A DNA stretch of 6,701 nt, taken from assembly GCA_021777365.1 (NCBI GenBank), contig JAJYDP010000278.1, positions 1 to 6,701 of the forward strand. Direction: 5' to 3'. A program made the position numbers and the translations under genes. The notes under the pieces are model-generated. The model was given only the letters and a program-made list of their open reading frames with translations. It did not search any database and was not told the DNA's origin. Below are positions 1 to 6,581 of the stretch, piece after piece. Numbering within the stretch: position 1 is the first letter of the stretch; every line of letters begins with the position of its first letter. This stretch comes from Chloroflexota bacterium. Its GTDB lineage: Bacteria > Chloroflexota > Limnocylindria > Limnocylindrales > CSP1-4.

Positions 1-2156
1 TGGGCGAGCCGGACCCGGGCGATCGTCACCGCGTTCGAGAGGCCGAGGAGGCGCAGCACGGGAGACTGCGGCTCGGCCTCGGCCGTCGCGGTCTCCGCCC
101 AGCGTGCCGCGGCCTCCGTATCGCCTTCGAGCAGGCGGATCCGCGCCTGCGTCTCCCAGATCGGGACCGGGAGCGGGATTCCGCCGCGTCGGATGTCCGC
201 GGCGGCCACCCGGAGGGCGCCGAAGGCCGCGTCGGGGTCCCCGGCGGCCCGTCGCGCGCAGGCGAGGTACGGGACCGCCCACTCGCCGGTGGTGCGTCCG
301 ACGCGCAGCCGTCCCGCGGCGTCGAACCCGCGCTCCAGCAGCCGCCGAGCCTCGGGCACGTCGTTCGCCTCGTAGCGGAGCATGCCCAGCACCACGTCGA
401 GGTACCAACCCATCGTGCGGATCCGGCCGTCGCCAGTGCCGTACTCCTCGAGCAGCTCATGGCAGAGCCGCTCGGCGTCCCCGCGGCGCCCGGCGGCGAG
501 GAGTGCCTGCGCGAGGGGCGTCACGCCGGCGAAGGCGACCGCGGCCCCGGCGTGCCTGACGATCTCGAACGCCGCGCCCAGGGACGCGACCGCGGCCGGA
601 AGCTCACCGCGGGCCAGCGTCGCGAGGCCGATCGCCTGGAGGCACGCGGAGCGGAAGAAGCCATCGTCGCCCACGAGCTCGAGCCCGGCCTGCGCAAGCG
701 ACTCAGCGTCGGGGCCCGTGACGGTCTGGAGCAGCGCCCGGAGAGCGAAGAGGCGTCCCTCGGCCGGCCCGCGCTCGGAGGTCGCGGCGAGGTGTCGCTC
801 GGCCTCCGCGTCGGCCGCCGCGAGCTGCCCGGTGTCGAAGAGTGCCCAGGCGTGCCACGAGACCAGGTCCGCGCGTGCAGCCACCTGGTCGGGCGGCAGG
901 GCGTCGATCCAGTGAAGCAGCGTGGCATGCTCCCCAGCCTCGACCGCGTCGCGGGCCTCGCGCCCGACGAGCCGCACCGCGTCGTCCACGCCCCCGGCCG
1001 CCAGCAGGTGCGGGATCGCTTCCCGGGCGAAGCCGGACGCCTCCAGCCAGCGCGCCGCGCGTCCGTGGAGGTCCCGTCGCTCGTCCTCCGTGAGGCGTGA
1101 GCGGAGGTAGTCGGCGAAGAGGCCGTGGTACCGGTACCAGCGCCGCTCCTCGTCGAGCGGGATGACGAACAGGTGGTTGCGCTCGGCTCGCCCCAGGAGG
1201 GCAGCCGCGTCCGAGCGCCCGGTCAGCTCCGCGCAGAGCTCGGCGCTGAACCGCTCGGCGATCGAGGTCTGCACGAGGAACGCCCGGAGCTCCACGTCGA
1301 CACGCGCGAGGACCTCGTCGGCGAGGTAGTCGAGGACGTACCGCGGCCTGCCTTCGAAGGCCCCGATCACGCTCGCCGCGGCATCCGTCCTGGCGAGCCC
1401 GAGCGAGACCAGCTGCATGGCGGCGACCCACCCCTCGGTGCGGTCCAGGAGTCGCTGGAGCTCGTCCGCCGTGAGCGTCGGGCGGGCACCGGCGAAGTAG
1501 GCGGCCCCCTCATCGGCCGTGAAGCGCAGATCCTCGGCGCGCAGCTCGGCGAGGCGGCCGTGCGCGCGCAACCGCGCGAGCCCGAAGGGCGGGTCCTCGC
1601 GGCTCAGCAGCACGACGTGGCAGAACGGCGGGGCGCGCTCGATGAGGTACCCGACGAGGGTGTGGATCGCCCGGGCCGTGACGAGGTGGTAGTCATCGAG
1701 CACGAGCACCAGGGGTTCGTCTGCGGCGCCGATCGCCTCGAGCAGCGTCGCAGCCGCAAGCTCGGGCGGTGGGGTTGCGCCCGGCCCGAGGAGGTGAGCG
1801 CATGCGGCGGCCGCGGCCGGACGCGGCGTGGACAGCGCGGCGGCGAGGTACCGGACGAAGCGGGCGGGATCGTCGTCACCCGCGTCGAGCGAGAGCCAGG
1901 CATGGGGGATCTGTCGCGACGCGAGCCACCCGGCGACCGCCACGCTCTTGCCGTAGCCCGGCGGCGCCGCGACCAGGGTCAGGCGGATGCGATCGTCGAG
2001 CGCCCGGTCGAGCCAGCCGCTGACGCGGGGGCGCTCGCGGTAGCCGGGCGGGGGCAGCGCCGGATCCAGCTTCGTGATCACGAGCGGCGCTGCGTCGTCC
2101 CATCCGGATCCCGCTGGTCCGCGAAGGCTGTGCCGCGTCTGCTGCGCCAGAGGCAT
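1..2156 (-). CDS. MalT-like LuxR-family ATP-dependent transcriptional regulator (3' end outside window)
   Basis: Large STAND-type signal-transduction ATPase of the MalT/LuxR class, a cytoplasmic regulator expected to bind an inducer and ATP, then activate transcription. The reading frame is open from ATG at 2156 to the left edge (about 718 codons). Residues 65-71 form a Walker A loop (APPGYGKS, Lys70). A Walker B strand lies near 149-157 (hydrophobic run then DDYH). At 185-212 is the family stretch SRED-PPFGLARLR followed by LAELRAEDLRF, as in MalT homologues. From about residue 400 the protein is an Ala/Leu-rich helical repeat region like the MalT TPR superhelix, with RYHGLFADYLRSRL just before it. 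Family members run about 850-950 residues and end in a LuxR helix-turn-helix, so that domain should lie beyond position 1; this is inference. ATG 2156 is the first in-frame ATG after a stop in the tRNA-like region but has no good Shine-Dalgarno; GTG at 2081 (VITKL, where homologues usually begin) is an alternative. The inducer cannot be told. Confidence 0.9.
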   Translation of the reverse strand, partial: MPLAQQTRHSLRGPAGSGWDDAAPLVITKLDPALPPPGYRERPRVSGWLDRALDDRIRLTLVAAPPGYGKSVAVAGWLASRQIPHAWLSLDAGDDDPARFVRYLAAALSTPRPAAAAACAHLLGPGATPPPELAAATLLEAIGAADEPLVLVLDDYHLVTARAIHTLVGYLIERAPPFCHVVLLSREDPPFGLARLRAHGRLAELRAEDLRFTADEGAAYFAGARPTLTADELQRLLDRTEGWVAAMQLVSLGLARTDAAASVIGAFEGRPRYVLDYLADEVLARVDVELRAFLVQTSIAERFSAELCAELTGRSDAAALLGRAERNHLFVIPLDEERRWYRYHGLFADYLRSRLTEDERRDLHGRAARWLEASGFAREAIPHLLAAGGVDDAVRLVGREARDAVEAGEHATLLHWIDALPPDQVAARADLVSWHAWALFDTGQLAAADAEAERHLAATSERGPAEGRLFALRALLQTVTGPDAESLAQAGLELVGDDGFFRSACLQAIGLATLARGELPAAVASLGAAFEIVRHAGAAVAFAGVTPLAQALLAAGRRGDAERLCHELLEEYGTGDGRIRTMGWYLDVVLGMLRYEANDVPEARRLLERGFDAAGRLRVGRTTGEWAVPYLACARRAAGDPDAAFGALRVAAADIRRGGIPLPVPIWETQARIRLLEGDTEAAARWAETATAEAEPQSPVLRLLGLSNAVTIARVRLA

Positions 2157-2216
2157 CTCGGGTCGAAGCGTGGTCGCGCGCGCACGGAGCGCGCAAGTGC
2201 CATCCCACCGTTTCGT

Positions 2217-2277
2217 CCGGCGAGAGCCCGTGTCTTCCATGCGATGCGGGTCACGGGTTCGAACCCCGTTCGCCGGC
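2217..2277 (+). pseudogene. tRNA-like element lacking a D arm (possible tRNA remnant)
   Basis: A tRNA-like fold is visible. The 7-nt acceptor strand CCGGCGA (2217-2223) is perfectly complementary to TCGCCGG (2270-2276), followed by C2277. A perfect T arm sits directly inside: stem ACGGG (2253-2257), loop TTCGAAC (2258-2264), stem CCCGT (2265-2269). Only 29 nt separate the acceptor strand from the T arm, against more than 40 in a normal tRNA, so a D arm plus a full anticodon arm does not fit. The middle holds CTTCCAT (2234-2240), which would read as a TCC (Gly) anticodon loop but has poorly paired flanks; a competing 5-bp pairing joins 2226-2230 with 2247-2251. No CCA is encoded. The best reading is a deleted tRNA, possibly tRNA-Gly, or a remnant of an integration site. 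It lies about 90 nt before tRNA-Leu and in the 5' flank of the divergent regulator gene. A functional minimal tRNA is unlikely. Confidence 0.45.
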
Positions 2278-2369
2278 GTTGTACGATCGGCCCCGCGATG
2301 CTCGACTCGCTCCGCAATCGTGGGCACGTGGGCCACTCCTGAGAACGAGATCGAGCACGACTTCTCGGC

Positions 2370-2456
2370 GCCGAAGTGGCGGAACAGGCAGACGCGACGG
2401 TCTCAAAAACCGTTGAGGGCAACCTCGTGGGGGTTCGATCCCCCCCTTCGGCACCA
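2370..2456 (+). tRNA. tRNA-Leu (anticodon CAA)
   Basis: Complete class II tRNA. The acceptor stem pairs GCCGAAG (2370-2376) with CTTCGGC (2446-2452), with discriminator A2453 and an encoded CCA (2454-2456). The D arm has GCG/CGC pairing and GG at 2387-2388. The anticodon stem ACGGT/ACCGT (2397-2401, 2409-2413) encloses the loop CTCAAAA with anticodon CAA at 2404-2406, which reads UUG codons. A long variable arm, GAGG-GCAA-CCTC (2415-2426), is the hallmark of Leu/Ser/Tyr tRNAs. The T arm is GGGGG-TTCGATC-CCCCC (2429-2445). UUG is expected to be a rare codon at this GC content. I see no convincing promoter upstream and no U-tract terminator downstream. Confidence 0.97.
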
Positions 2457-2515
2457 CGCACCGTCACATGAATCGTGGCCAGAAGCCGGAGCCTGGGCGA
2501 GCATGGTGGGTTGGT

Positions 2516-2531
2516 CGATCGCCGGCGATCG
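2516..2531. repeat. 16-nt perfect palindrome in the tRNA-Leu / hydrolase gap
   Basis: CGATCGCCGGCGATCG reads identically on both strands, 60 nt after tRNA-Leu. Several wobble or Watson-Crick pairs extend it outward as RNA (2511-2515 with 2532-2536). No T run follows, so a classical terminator is not supported. It could be an operator, a weak transcription stop or chance in GC-rich DNA. The rest of 2457-2706 holds no gene I can support. It has one weak inverted repeat, CCCCTCG (2580-2586) with CGAGGGG (2604-2610), which lies about 100 nt past the stop of the minus-strand hydrolase. Confidence 0.4.
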
Positions 2532-2706
2532 GCTGATCCGGGGCGCCACCTGAACGTGCAGCCCGACGGTCAGTCGTCTCCCCTCGGCCACACTGGTCCC
2601 GGGCGAGGGGCGAAGATTGCGCGACCCATGACCGCCACGGACACTCGCCGGTCCTGGCAGGGAGTTCATCCTGGAGGGCCGCGCATGCTCCACGGAGTCG
2701 TGTCCT

Positions 2707-4050
2707 CTATCCCAGCAGGTCGGCAACCACCCCGAGCCAGAGCTCGGTCGAGAGCCGCAACGACTCCTGATCGATCCGCTCGTTCGGACCGTGGAACATG
2801 CGCATGAAGTCCGCAAAGGGCACACGGTCACTGAAGAGGCCGGCCCCATAAGCCGTCGCTCCGTGGCGCCGGAAGAAACGGGCGTCGGTGGCGCCCATGA
2901 TCATGAACGGCAGCACGCGGGCCCCGGGCACGAGGCGCTGGATGCCCCGCTGCAGCGCGTCGTACAGGGGCGACTCGGCCGGCGAGGCGCTCGCCGGGTC
3001 GGCGATCCGCGTCTCGATCTCGATCGAGTCGGCGAGGTCGCCGAGCGAGCTCCGCAGGATCGCCACGATGTCATCGGGCGTCTGGCCCGGCAGGGTCCGG
3101 ATGTCGAGGTCGATCTCGGCCCGGTCGGGGATGATGTTCGTCTTCGTGCCGCTCTGTACGCACGTCGGCGAGATCGTGGTGTGCGTCAGGGCGTGCAGGG
3201 TGCGAGCCAGGCCGACGTCCGGCGCGGCATCCAGGAAACGCTCCAGGGCAACCGCATCGAGCAGCGGCATGGCAAGCTCTGGCGGCAGGCCGGCCTGCCC
3301 GATGAAGCCTCGCCACACGTCGTGGAGCGTGGCAGGCGGCGCGTTGGCGGCAAGGCGCCGGATGACCTCGGCCGCCTTGACCGCTGCGTTGTCGGTCTTG
3401 AACGGCATCGATCCGTGGCCGGCCTGACCGCGGACCGTCAGCCTGACCCACTGGATGCCCTTCTCGCCGACCATCACGGGCAGGATCGGACCGGGGTGAG
3501 TGCTGGGCAGGGGCAGCCGGAAGCCGCCGGCCTCGGTGACGACGTAGTCGGCCCGAACGGCCGCCGGCGCGTGGTCGAGCAGCCAGTGCGCCCCCCAGGC
3601 GCCGCCGCTCTCCTCGTCGGCGACGCCCAGGAAGATGAGGCTGCCCCGCGGCCGGGGCCCATCCGTAGCGACGTGGCGGGTGGCGACAGCCATGGACGCC
3701 GTGAGGCTCAGCATGTCGACCGCACCGCGGCCCCAGACCTCGCCATCGACGAGGTCGCCGCCGAACGGGTCGCGCTCCCAGTCAGCCGGGTTGGCCGGCA
3801 CGACATCGGTGTGGCCCATCAGGAGCAGGGTGGGGGCGGTTGGGTCGGTGCCTTCGAGCCGGGCCGTCAGGCTGGCCCGACCCGGAAGCGGCTCGAAGCG
3901 CTGGAGCTGCAGGCCGGCACCGTCGAGGTACGCGGCCAGCAGATCGGCGTTGCGTGCCTCGCCACCGGATTCTGGCGAACCGTCGTTGACGCAGCGGTTG
4001 CGGATCAGTCCCTGCAGCAGCTCGGTCACTTCGGCGGTCAGTGCAGGCAT
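2707..4050 (-). CDS. M20/M25/M40-family zinc metallo-hydrolase (peptidase or amidohydrolase)
   Basis: A complete 447-residue protein of the M20 family (ArgE/DapE/carboxypeptidase G2 relatives), which hydrolyse peptide or N-acyl amide bonds using a two-metal centre. Visible motifs in order are MGHTDVVPAN (metal ligand His80, Asp82), GRGAVDM (bridging Asp112), ADEESGG (general base Glu146, ligand Glu147), VTEAGG (ligand Glu173), GHGSMP (His212, in the inserted dimerisation domain at about 195-310), MGATDARF near 386-392, and MFHGPNERI (last ligand His420). All catalytic positions are present and the length is typical. There is no signal peptide, so it is likely cytoplasmic. The start at ATG 4050 is fixed by GGAGG at 4059-4063 with an 8-nt spacer; the frame stays open to 4521, but the residues there look non-coding. 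It is divergent from the secreted protease. Substrate is unknown: ArgE, DapE, dipeptidase or aminoacylase-like roles all fit the fold. Confidence 0.95.
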   Translation of the reverse strand: MPALTAEVTELLQGLIRNRCVNDGSPESGGEARNADLLAAYLDGAGLQLQRFEPLPGRASLTARLEGTDPTAPTLLLMGHTDVVPANPADWERDPFGGDLVDGEVWGRGAVDMLSLTASMAVATRHVATDGPRPRGSLIFLGVADEESGGAWGAHWLLDHAPAAVRADYVVTEAGGFRLPLPSTHPGPILPVMVGEKGIQWVRLTVRGQAGHGSMPFKTDNAAVKAAEVIRRLAANAPPATLHDVWRGFIGQAGLPPELAMPLLDAVALERFLDAAPDVGLARTLHALTHTTISPTCVQSGTKTNIIPDRAEIDLDIRTLPGQTPDDIVAILRSSLGDLADSIEIETRIADPASASPAESPLYDALQRGIQRLVPGARVLPFMIMGATDARFFRRHGATAYGAGLFSDRVPFADFMRMFHGPNERIDQESLRLSTELWLGVVADLLG

Positions 4051-4058
4051 CACGTCGT

Positions 4059-4063
4059 CCTCC
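4059..4063 (-). promoter_or_regulatory. Shine-Dalgarno of the M20 hydrolase
   Basis: On the minus strand GGAGG lies 8 nt before ATG 4050. This decides against the longer in-frame extension that begins at 4521. Confidence 0.8.
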
Positions 4064-4451
4064 TGCCCGCCGTTCTCCGGCGGCAACGGCACGAGCCAGT
4101 GGACCCACTCACGGCCCGAGGCCGGACGCCGACCTCGGGTTCCCGGCCCCGGGGGCAAGGCAGGGACGGCTCCGTGGGGGTCAACCGCGCGAGCTGGCGC
4201 GGCCGAAGCCCACGATACTCCCGGTTGGAGGGCAAGATCGGTCTGATGATGGCAGGGGTCGCAGCCCTGCCGGTGGCGGACATCGGCCGCCCGGTGGGAC
4301 AGGGCCGCCAGAAGTCCCATGACGAAGAGGTAACTCGCGTGACCGGCGGCCCGGCCGCAGACTCCGAGGCACGCGAGCCGCCCTCGGCGGAGGAGCCGGG
4401 CCCACGCTCGCGCGCCATCGGCCCATGGCCAACCCCTTCGGCCCACGCGGC

Positions 4452-4477
4452 GTGGCAGGTCGACGCCGACCAGCCAC
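4452..4477. repeat. Inverted repeat (hairpin or operator dyad) upstream of the S8 protease
   Basis: GTGGCAGGTCG (4452-4462) faces CGACCAGCCAC (4467-4477) across a 4-nt centre, ACGC. Ten of eleven positions pair, with a single A-A mismatch (4457/4472). A shorter overlapping dyad, CCACGC-G-GCGTGG, covers 4443-4455, so the two could be alternative structures. It ends 58 nt before the protease start, where an operator or a leader hairpin would sit. GC-rich DNA makes such dyads fairly common. Confidence 0.4.
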
Positions 4478-4524
4478 CTCACGGGGAAACCACGCGGTCG
4501 CCCGCAGCCGGGCCCCCGCACGCC

Positions 4525-4530
4525 AGGCGG
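4525..4530 (+). promoter_or_regulatory. Probable ribosome binding site of the S8 protease
   Basis: AGGCGG lies 5 nt before ATG 4536. It supports starting at the signal peptide rather than at the upstream in-frame ATG 4425, whose 37 extra residues are Arg/Pro-rich. Confidence 0.55.
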
Positions 4531-4535
4531 TCACC

Positions 4536-6260
4536 ATGCACGTTCGCTCCCACGCCCTGCTCACGCTCCTCGCGACGCTCGCCCTGGTCGCGCCACTGGT
4601 CCCGGTCCGGTCCGTCGCGGTGGCACAGCTCACGGCTCCACCAGCGGTGGCCATCGCCGGCTGGCCGGCGGGTGGCGCCCCGAACGACCCCTTCTATCGG
4701 GACCAGCAGAACCTGGCCACCCTCGGGGTCCCAGCCGCCTGGAAGCAGGCCGGCACCGGAGCCGCGTCGGTCACCGTGGCCGTGCTCGACACCGGCATCG
4801 ATGCCAGCAATCCCGACTTCGCGGGCCGCCTCGCGGGCGGCTACAACGCCTACACCGGGCAGGCGACGAGCGGGGACGACTACAGCGCGGTCGCCGACGG
4901 CAACGGCCACGGCACCGCCACCGCGAGCGAGATCGTGGCCGATGCGGACAACGCCTTCGGCATCGCGGGGATCGCCCCGGGTGTGCGGCTCCTCGCGGTC
5001 AAGGTGCTGCACACGGTGGGGGACGGTGACTTCGCCGCCGACGTACTCGGCATCCAGTGGGCGGTCGCACACGGGGCACGCGTGGTGAGCATGTCGTTCG
5101 GGGGCCCCATCGACGCGGCCGATGTGCCGCGCCTGCAGACGGCGTTTGCGGCCGCGGCGGAGCAGGGCGTGGTCCTGGTGGCCGCTGCCGGCAACGACGG
5201 ACGAGAGCAGGCCAACGCGCCCTGCGTCTTCACCGGGGTCATCTGCGTCGGGTCGAGCGATCTCGGTGGCACGCGCGTGAGCCCCTTCTCGACCCGCTCC
5301 GACGCGGTGGCGCTGGTGGCTCCCGGCGAGCGCGACCCGGTTGACTGGTTGAACGAGGCGACGGTGCTCATCGACGGGACCAGCGCGGCGACTCCCGAGG
5401 TGGCAGCCGCTGCGGCGCTGCTGCTCTCGGCCTACCCGGCGCTCACCCCCGACCAGGTGCGCACCGCGCTGGTGGCAAGTGTCCGCCCGATGGCCGGCAC
5501 GGGACCGGCGAGTGGCTCGGGAGCCGGGCTCCTCGACGTCCCCGCCGCCCTCGCGCAGGCGGCGACGCTGGTGGGCACCGACGCCGCGCCGTCCGGGGCG
5601 TCGGTGCCCATCGCCCCCGCCCTGCCGCCACTCGCGGGGTGGCAGCCGGTGACAGTGCTCACGGAGCCCGAGACCGGGGCCACCGAGGTCGCCCGCGACA
5701 CCGCGGTGAGCGTCACCGCCCCGGGGGCGCTTCTCGATGTCGGCACGGCCAGCCTCACGCTCAGCGCCGCGAATGGGACCGCAGTGCCGGCGCAGCTCAC
5801 CGTCGATGCCGCCAGCACGAGCGCCGTGCTGCGGCCGGCGACGCTCCTCGCCCCGAACGAGACCTACACCGCCACCTTCGGCGGCCTGCGCACCGCAGCC
5901 GGGCTGCCCGTGGCCCCCCTGCGCTGGTCCTTCACCATCACCGCCGATGCGACCGCACCCACCGTGGCACCGCTCGCCCCGGCGCCCGGGGCGCGGGGCG
6001 TGTTGCGCTGGCCCACCCTCACCGCGCGCTTCAGCGAGCCCGTCCTCGACGCGAACCTGAGCACCGTGGGGCTCCGCGACGCCGTGAGCGGCCAGGCGAT
6101 CCCGGTCTCGGTGGCACTGGCGGGCACCACGCTGGTAATCCGGCCGCGCATCGGGCTCGCCGCCCACCAGCCCTACACGGTGCTCGTGGGCGGCGCCATC
6201 CGTGACTTTGCGGGCAATCCGCTCGCCGCCACGAGCTGGTCGTTCCGGACGGGGGCGTAG
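4536..6260 (+). CDS. Secreted S8 subtilisin-like serine protease with two C-terminal Ig-like (Big_5-type) domains
   Basis: 574 residues. A signal peptide has a basic start (HVRSH), a hydrophobic core at about 6-24 and an Ala-x-Ala site at 28-30. The catalytic domain runs about 50-343: it opens with NDPFYRDQQNL and AAW, then Asp85 (VAVLDTGID), His125 (DGNGHGT), the substrate strand VVSMSFGG (183-190), oxyanion Asn220 (AAAGND) and nucleophile Ser283 (GTSAATP). All catalytic residues are present, so activity is expected. Departures from the usual GTSMATPHVAG are Ala for Met, Glu for His and Ala for Gly. Cys230 and Cys237 could form a disulfide. Only about 20 residues lie between the signal peptide and the catalytic domain, so no I9 propeptide is present. 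Two Ig-like repeats follow (about 370-468, ending LRWSFTI, and 473-572, with RFSEPV and TSWSFRT), like the SbsA-type Big_5 domain; they may bind surfaces or space the enzyme. There is no membrane anchor, so it is probably released. The physiological substrate is unknown. Confidence 0.93.
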   Translation: MHVRSHALLTLLATLALVAPLVPVRSVAVAQLTAPPAVAIAGWPAGGAPNDPFYRDQQNLATLGVPAAWKQAGTGAASVTVAVLDTGIDASNPDFAGRLAGGYNAYTGQATSGDDYSAVADGNGHGTATASEIVADADNAFGIAGIAPGVRLLAVKVLHTVGDGDFAADVLGIQWAVAHGARVVSMSFGGPIDAADVPRLQTAFAAAAEQGVVLVAAAGNDGREQANAPCVFTGVICVGSSDLGGTRVSPFSTRSDAVALVAPGERDPVDWLNEATVLIDGTSAATPEVAAAAALLLSAYPALTPDQVRTALVASVRPMAGTGPASGSGAGLLDVPAALAQAATLVGTDAAPSGASVPIAPALPPLAGWQPVTVLTEPETGATEVARDTAVSVTAPGALLDVGTASLTLSAANGTAVPAQLTVDAASTSAVLRPATLLAPNETYTATFGGLRTAAGLPVAPLRWSFTITADATAPTVAPLAPAPGARGVLRWPTLTARFSEPVLDANLSTVGLRDAVSGQAIPVSVALAGTTLVIRPRIGLAAHQPYTVLVGGAIRDFAGNPLAATSWSFRTGA

Positions 6261-6472
6261 CGGGTCGGCGGAGCGGTCGCTGTCGCCGACCGCGACTTCA
6301 GCAGCGCCTCGATCCCCCCGCGGTAACGGCGGCCCGCCGGCGCGCGGGCGAGCCGCTCGAGGAAGTCGGGGTGATGCTGCCGCGCGAGCGTCCGGTACGC
6401 CGCGCGGATCTCCGCGAGCGGCGCCCGCGGGTCCACCTGCAGGATGGCGTAGGGGTCGAGGCTCTCGGCCAT
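6173..6472 (-). CDS. Short J-domain (DnaJ-like) protein, possibly truncated
   Basis: 99 residues. The N terminus is a recognisable J domain: helix I DPYAILQV (6-13), helix II from PLAEIRAAYRTLARQ (18-32), then the HPD motif at 34-36 that stimulates Hsp70 ATPase. Beyond HPD the match fails: the usual helix III with its F..I..AY..L pattern is replaced by an Arg/Ala-rich stretch, with only a faint echo in RYRGGIEALLKS (49-60). Residues from about 71 onward are encoded antisense to the last 88 nt of the convergent protease gene and have less GC-biased third positions (GGA, TTG, GCA, TCA). This suggests the gene lost its own 3' end or stop. No glycine-rich or zinc-finger region exists, so it is not a full DnaJ. 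There is no clear Shine-Dalgarno at ATG 6472. It may be a mini J-protein or a decaying copy. Confidence 0.65.
   Translation of the reverse strand: MAESLDPYAILQVDPRAPLAEIRAAYRTLARQHHPDFLERLARAPAGRRYRGGIEALLKSRSATATAPPTRYAPVRNDQLVAASGLPAKSRMAPPTSTV
6263..6291 (+). terminator. Hairpin just after the S8 protease stop
   Basis: GGTCGGCG (6263-6270) pairs perfectly with CGCCGACC (6284-6291) around a 13-nt loop, beginning 2 nt after the protease stop codon. No U tract follows, so it would be a U-less terminator or an mRNA 3'-end stabiliser. It lies inside the antisense J-domain frame, so the pairing could be coincidental. Confidence 0.35.
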
Positions 6473-6509
6473 CAGCGCGATGATGGCCGGGGCGGCAGCG
6501 GGATGATCG

Positions 6510-6545
6510 AGACGACGGGCGGGGTCAGGGTCCCGCCCGTCGTCT
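6510..6545 (-). terminator. Strong 14-bp perfect stem-loop between right-edge gene and J-domain gene
   Basis: AGACGACGGGCGGG (6510-6523) pairs without mismatch with CCCGCCCGTCGTCT (6532-6545) around an 8-nt loop whose closing G-T can wobble. On the minus strand it starts 36 nt after the stop of the right-edge gene and ends 38 nt before the J-domain start. That is where a terminator for the upstream gene would sit. Neither strand has a T run after the stem, so it is not a textbook intrinsic terminator. An attenuator, RNA processing site or operator are alternatives. Confidence 0.55.
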
Positions 6546-6581
6546 GCAGGATGGGGCTCATCGGCCCCCGAGGAGGGTGCG

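Larger units (their letters stand above)
4064..4535. other. Divergent intergenic region without a supported gene
   Basis: About 470 nt between the divergent hydrolase and protease starts. Open frames cross it on both strands, but their products are low-complexity Arg/Pro/Ala text without domains, and none has a ribosome site. It must hold the promoters of both genes, yet I see no convincing -35/-10 pair. Structure noted: a hairpin with 7-bp stem GGCAGGG (4251-4257) and CCCTGCC (4265-4271) and 7-nt loop; and the longer dyad at 4452-4477, listed separately. I could not match it to any riboswitch class I know. Confidence 0.5.

Noticed and set aside
1125..2342. Long plus-strand open frame (405 codons) opposite the regulator
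   Set aside because: It is the antisense shadow of the MalT-like gene, whose minus-strand frame carries Walker motifs and family signatures; the plus-strand product has no recognisable domain and runs through the tRNA-like element.
2251..2457. Minus-strand 68-codon frame covering tRNA-Leu
   Set aside because: It reads the antisense of tRNA-Leu and the tRNA-like T arm, a known source of spurious small protein calls.
4251..4271. Hairpin GGCAGGG/CCCTGCC as a possible riboswitch or terminator
   Set aside because: The stem is only 7 bp, there is no T tract, and no known riboswitch core could be matched, so it is only noted in the intergenic entry.
4051..4521. N-terminal extension of the M20 hydrolase to ATG 4521
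   Set aside because: The extra residues are Arg/Pro/Gly-rich, with no family match, and GGAGG sits at the ideal distance from ATG 4050, where the M20 fold begins.
4425..4535. Upstream ATG for the S8 protease
   Set aside because: It would bury the signal peptide behind 37 basic residues; ATG 4536 directly precedes a standard signal peptide and has an AGGCGG site.
2791..5088. Plus-strand open frame of 765 codons
   Set aside because: Antisense to the M20 gene, then out of frame across the protease; both have full catalytic motif sets in their own frames.
4479..6167. Minus-strand open frame of 562 codons
   Set aside because: Shadow of the S8 protease; low-complexity Gly/Arg/His-rich product, a common artefact of GC-rich coding DNA.
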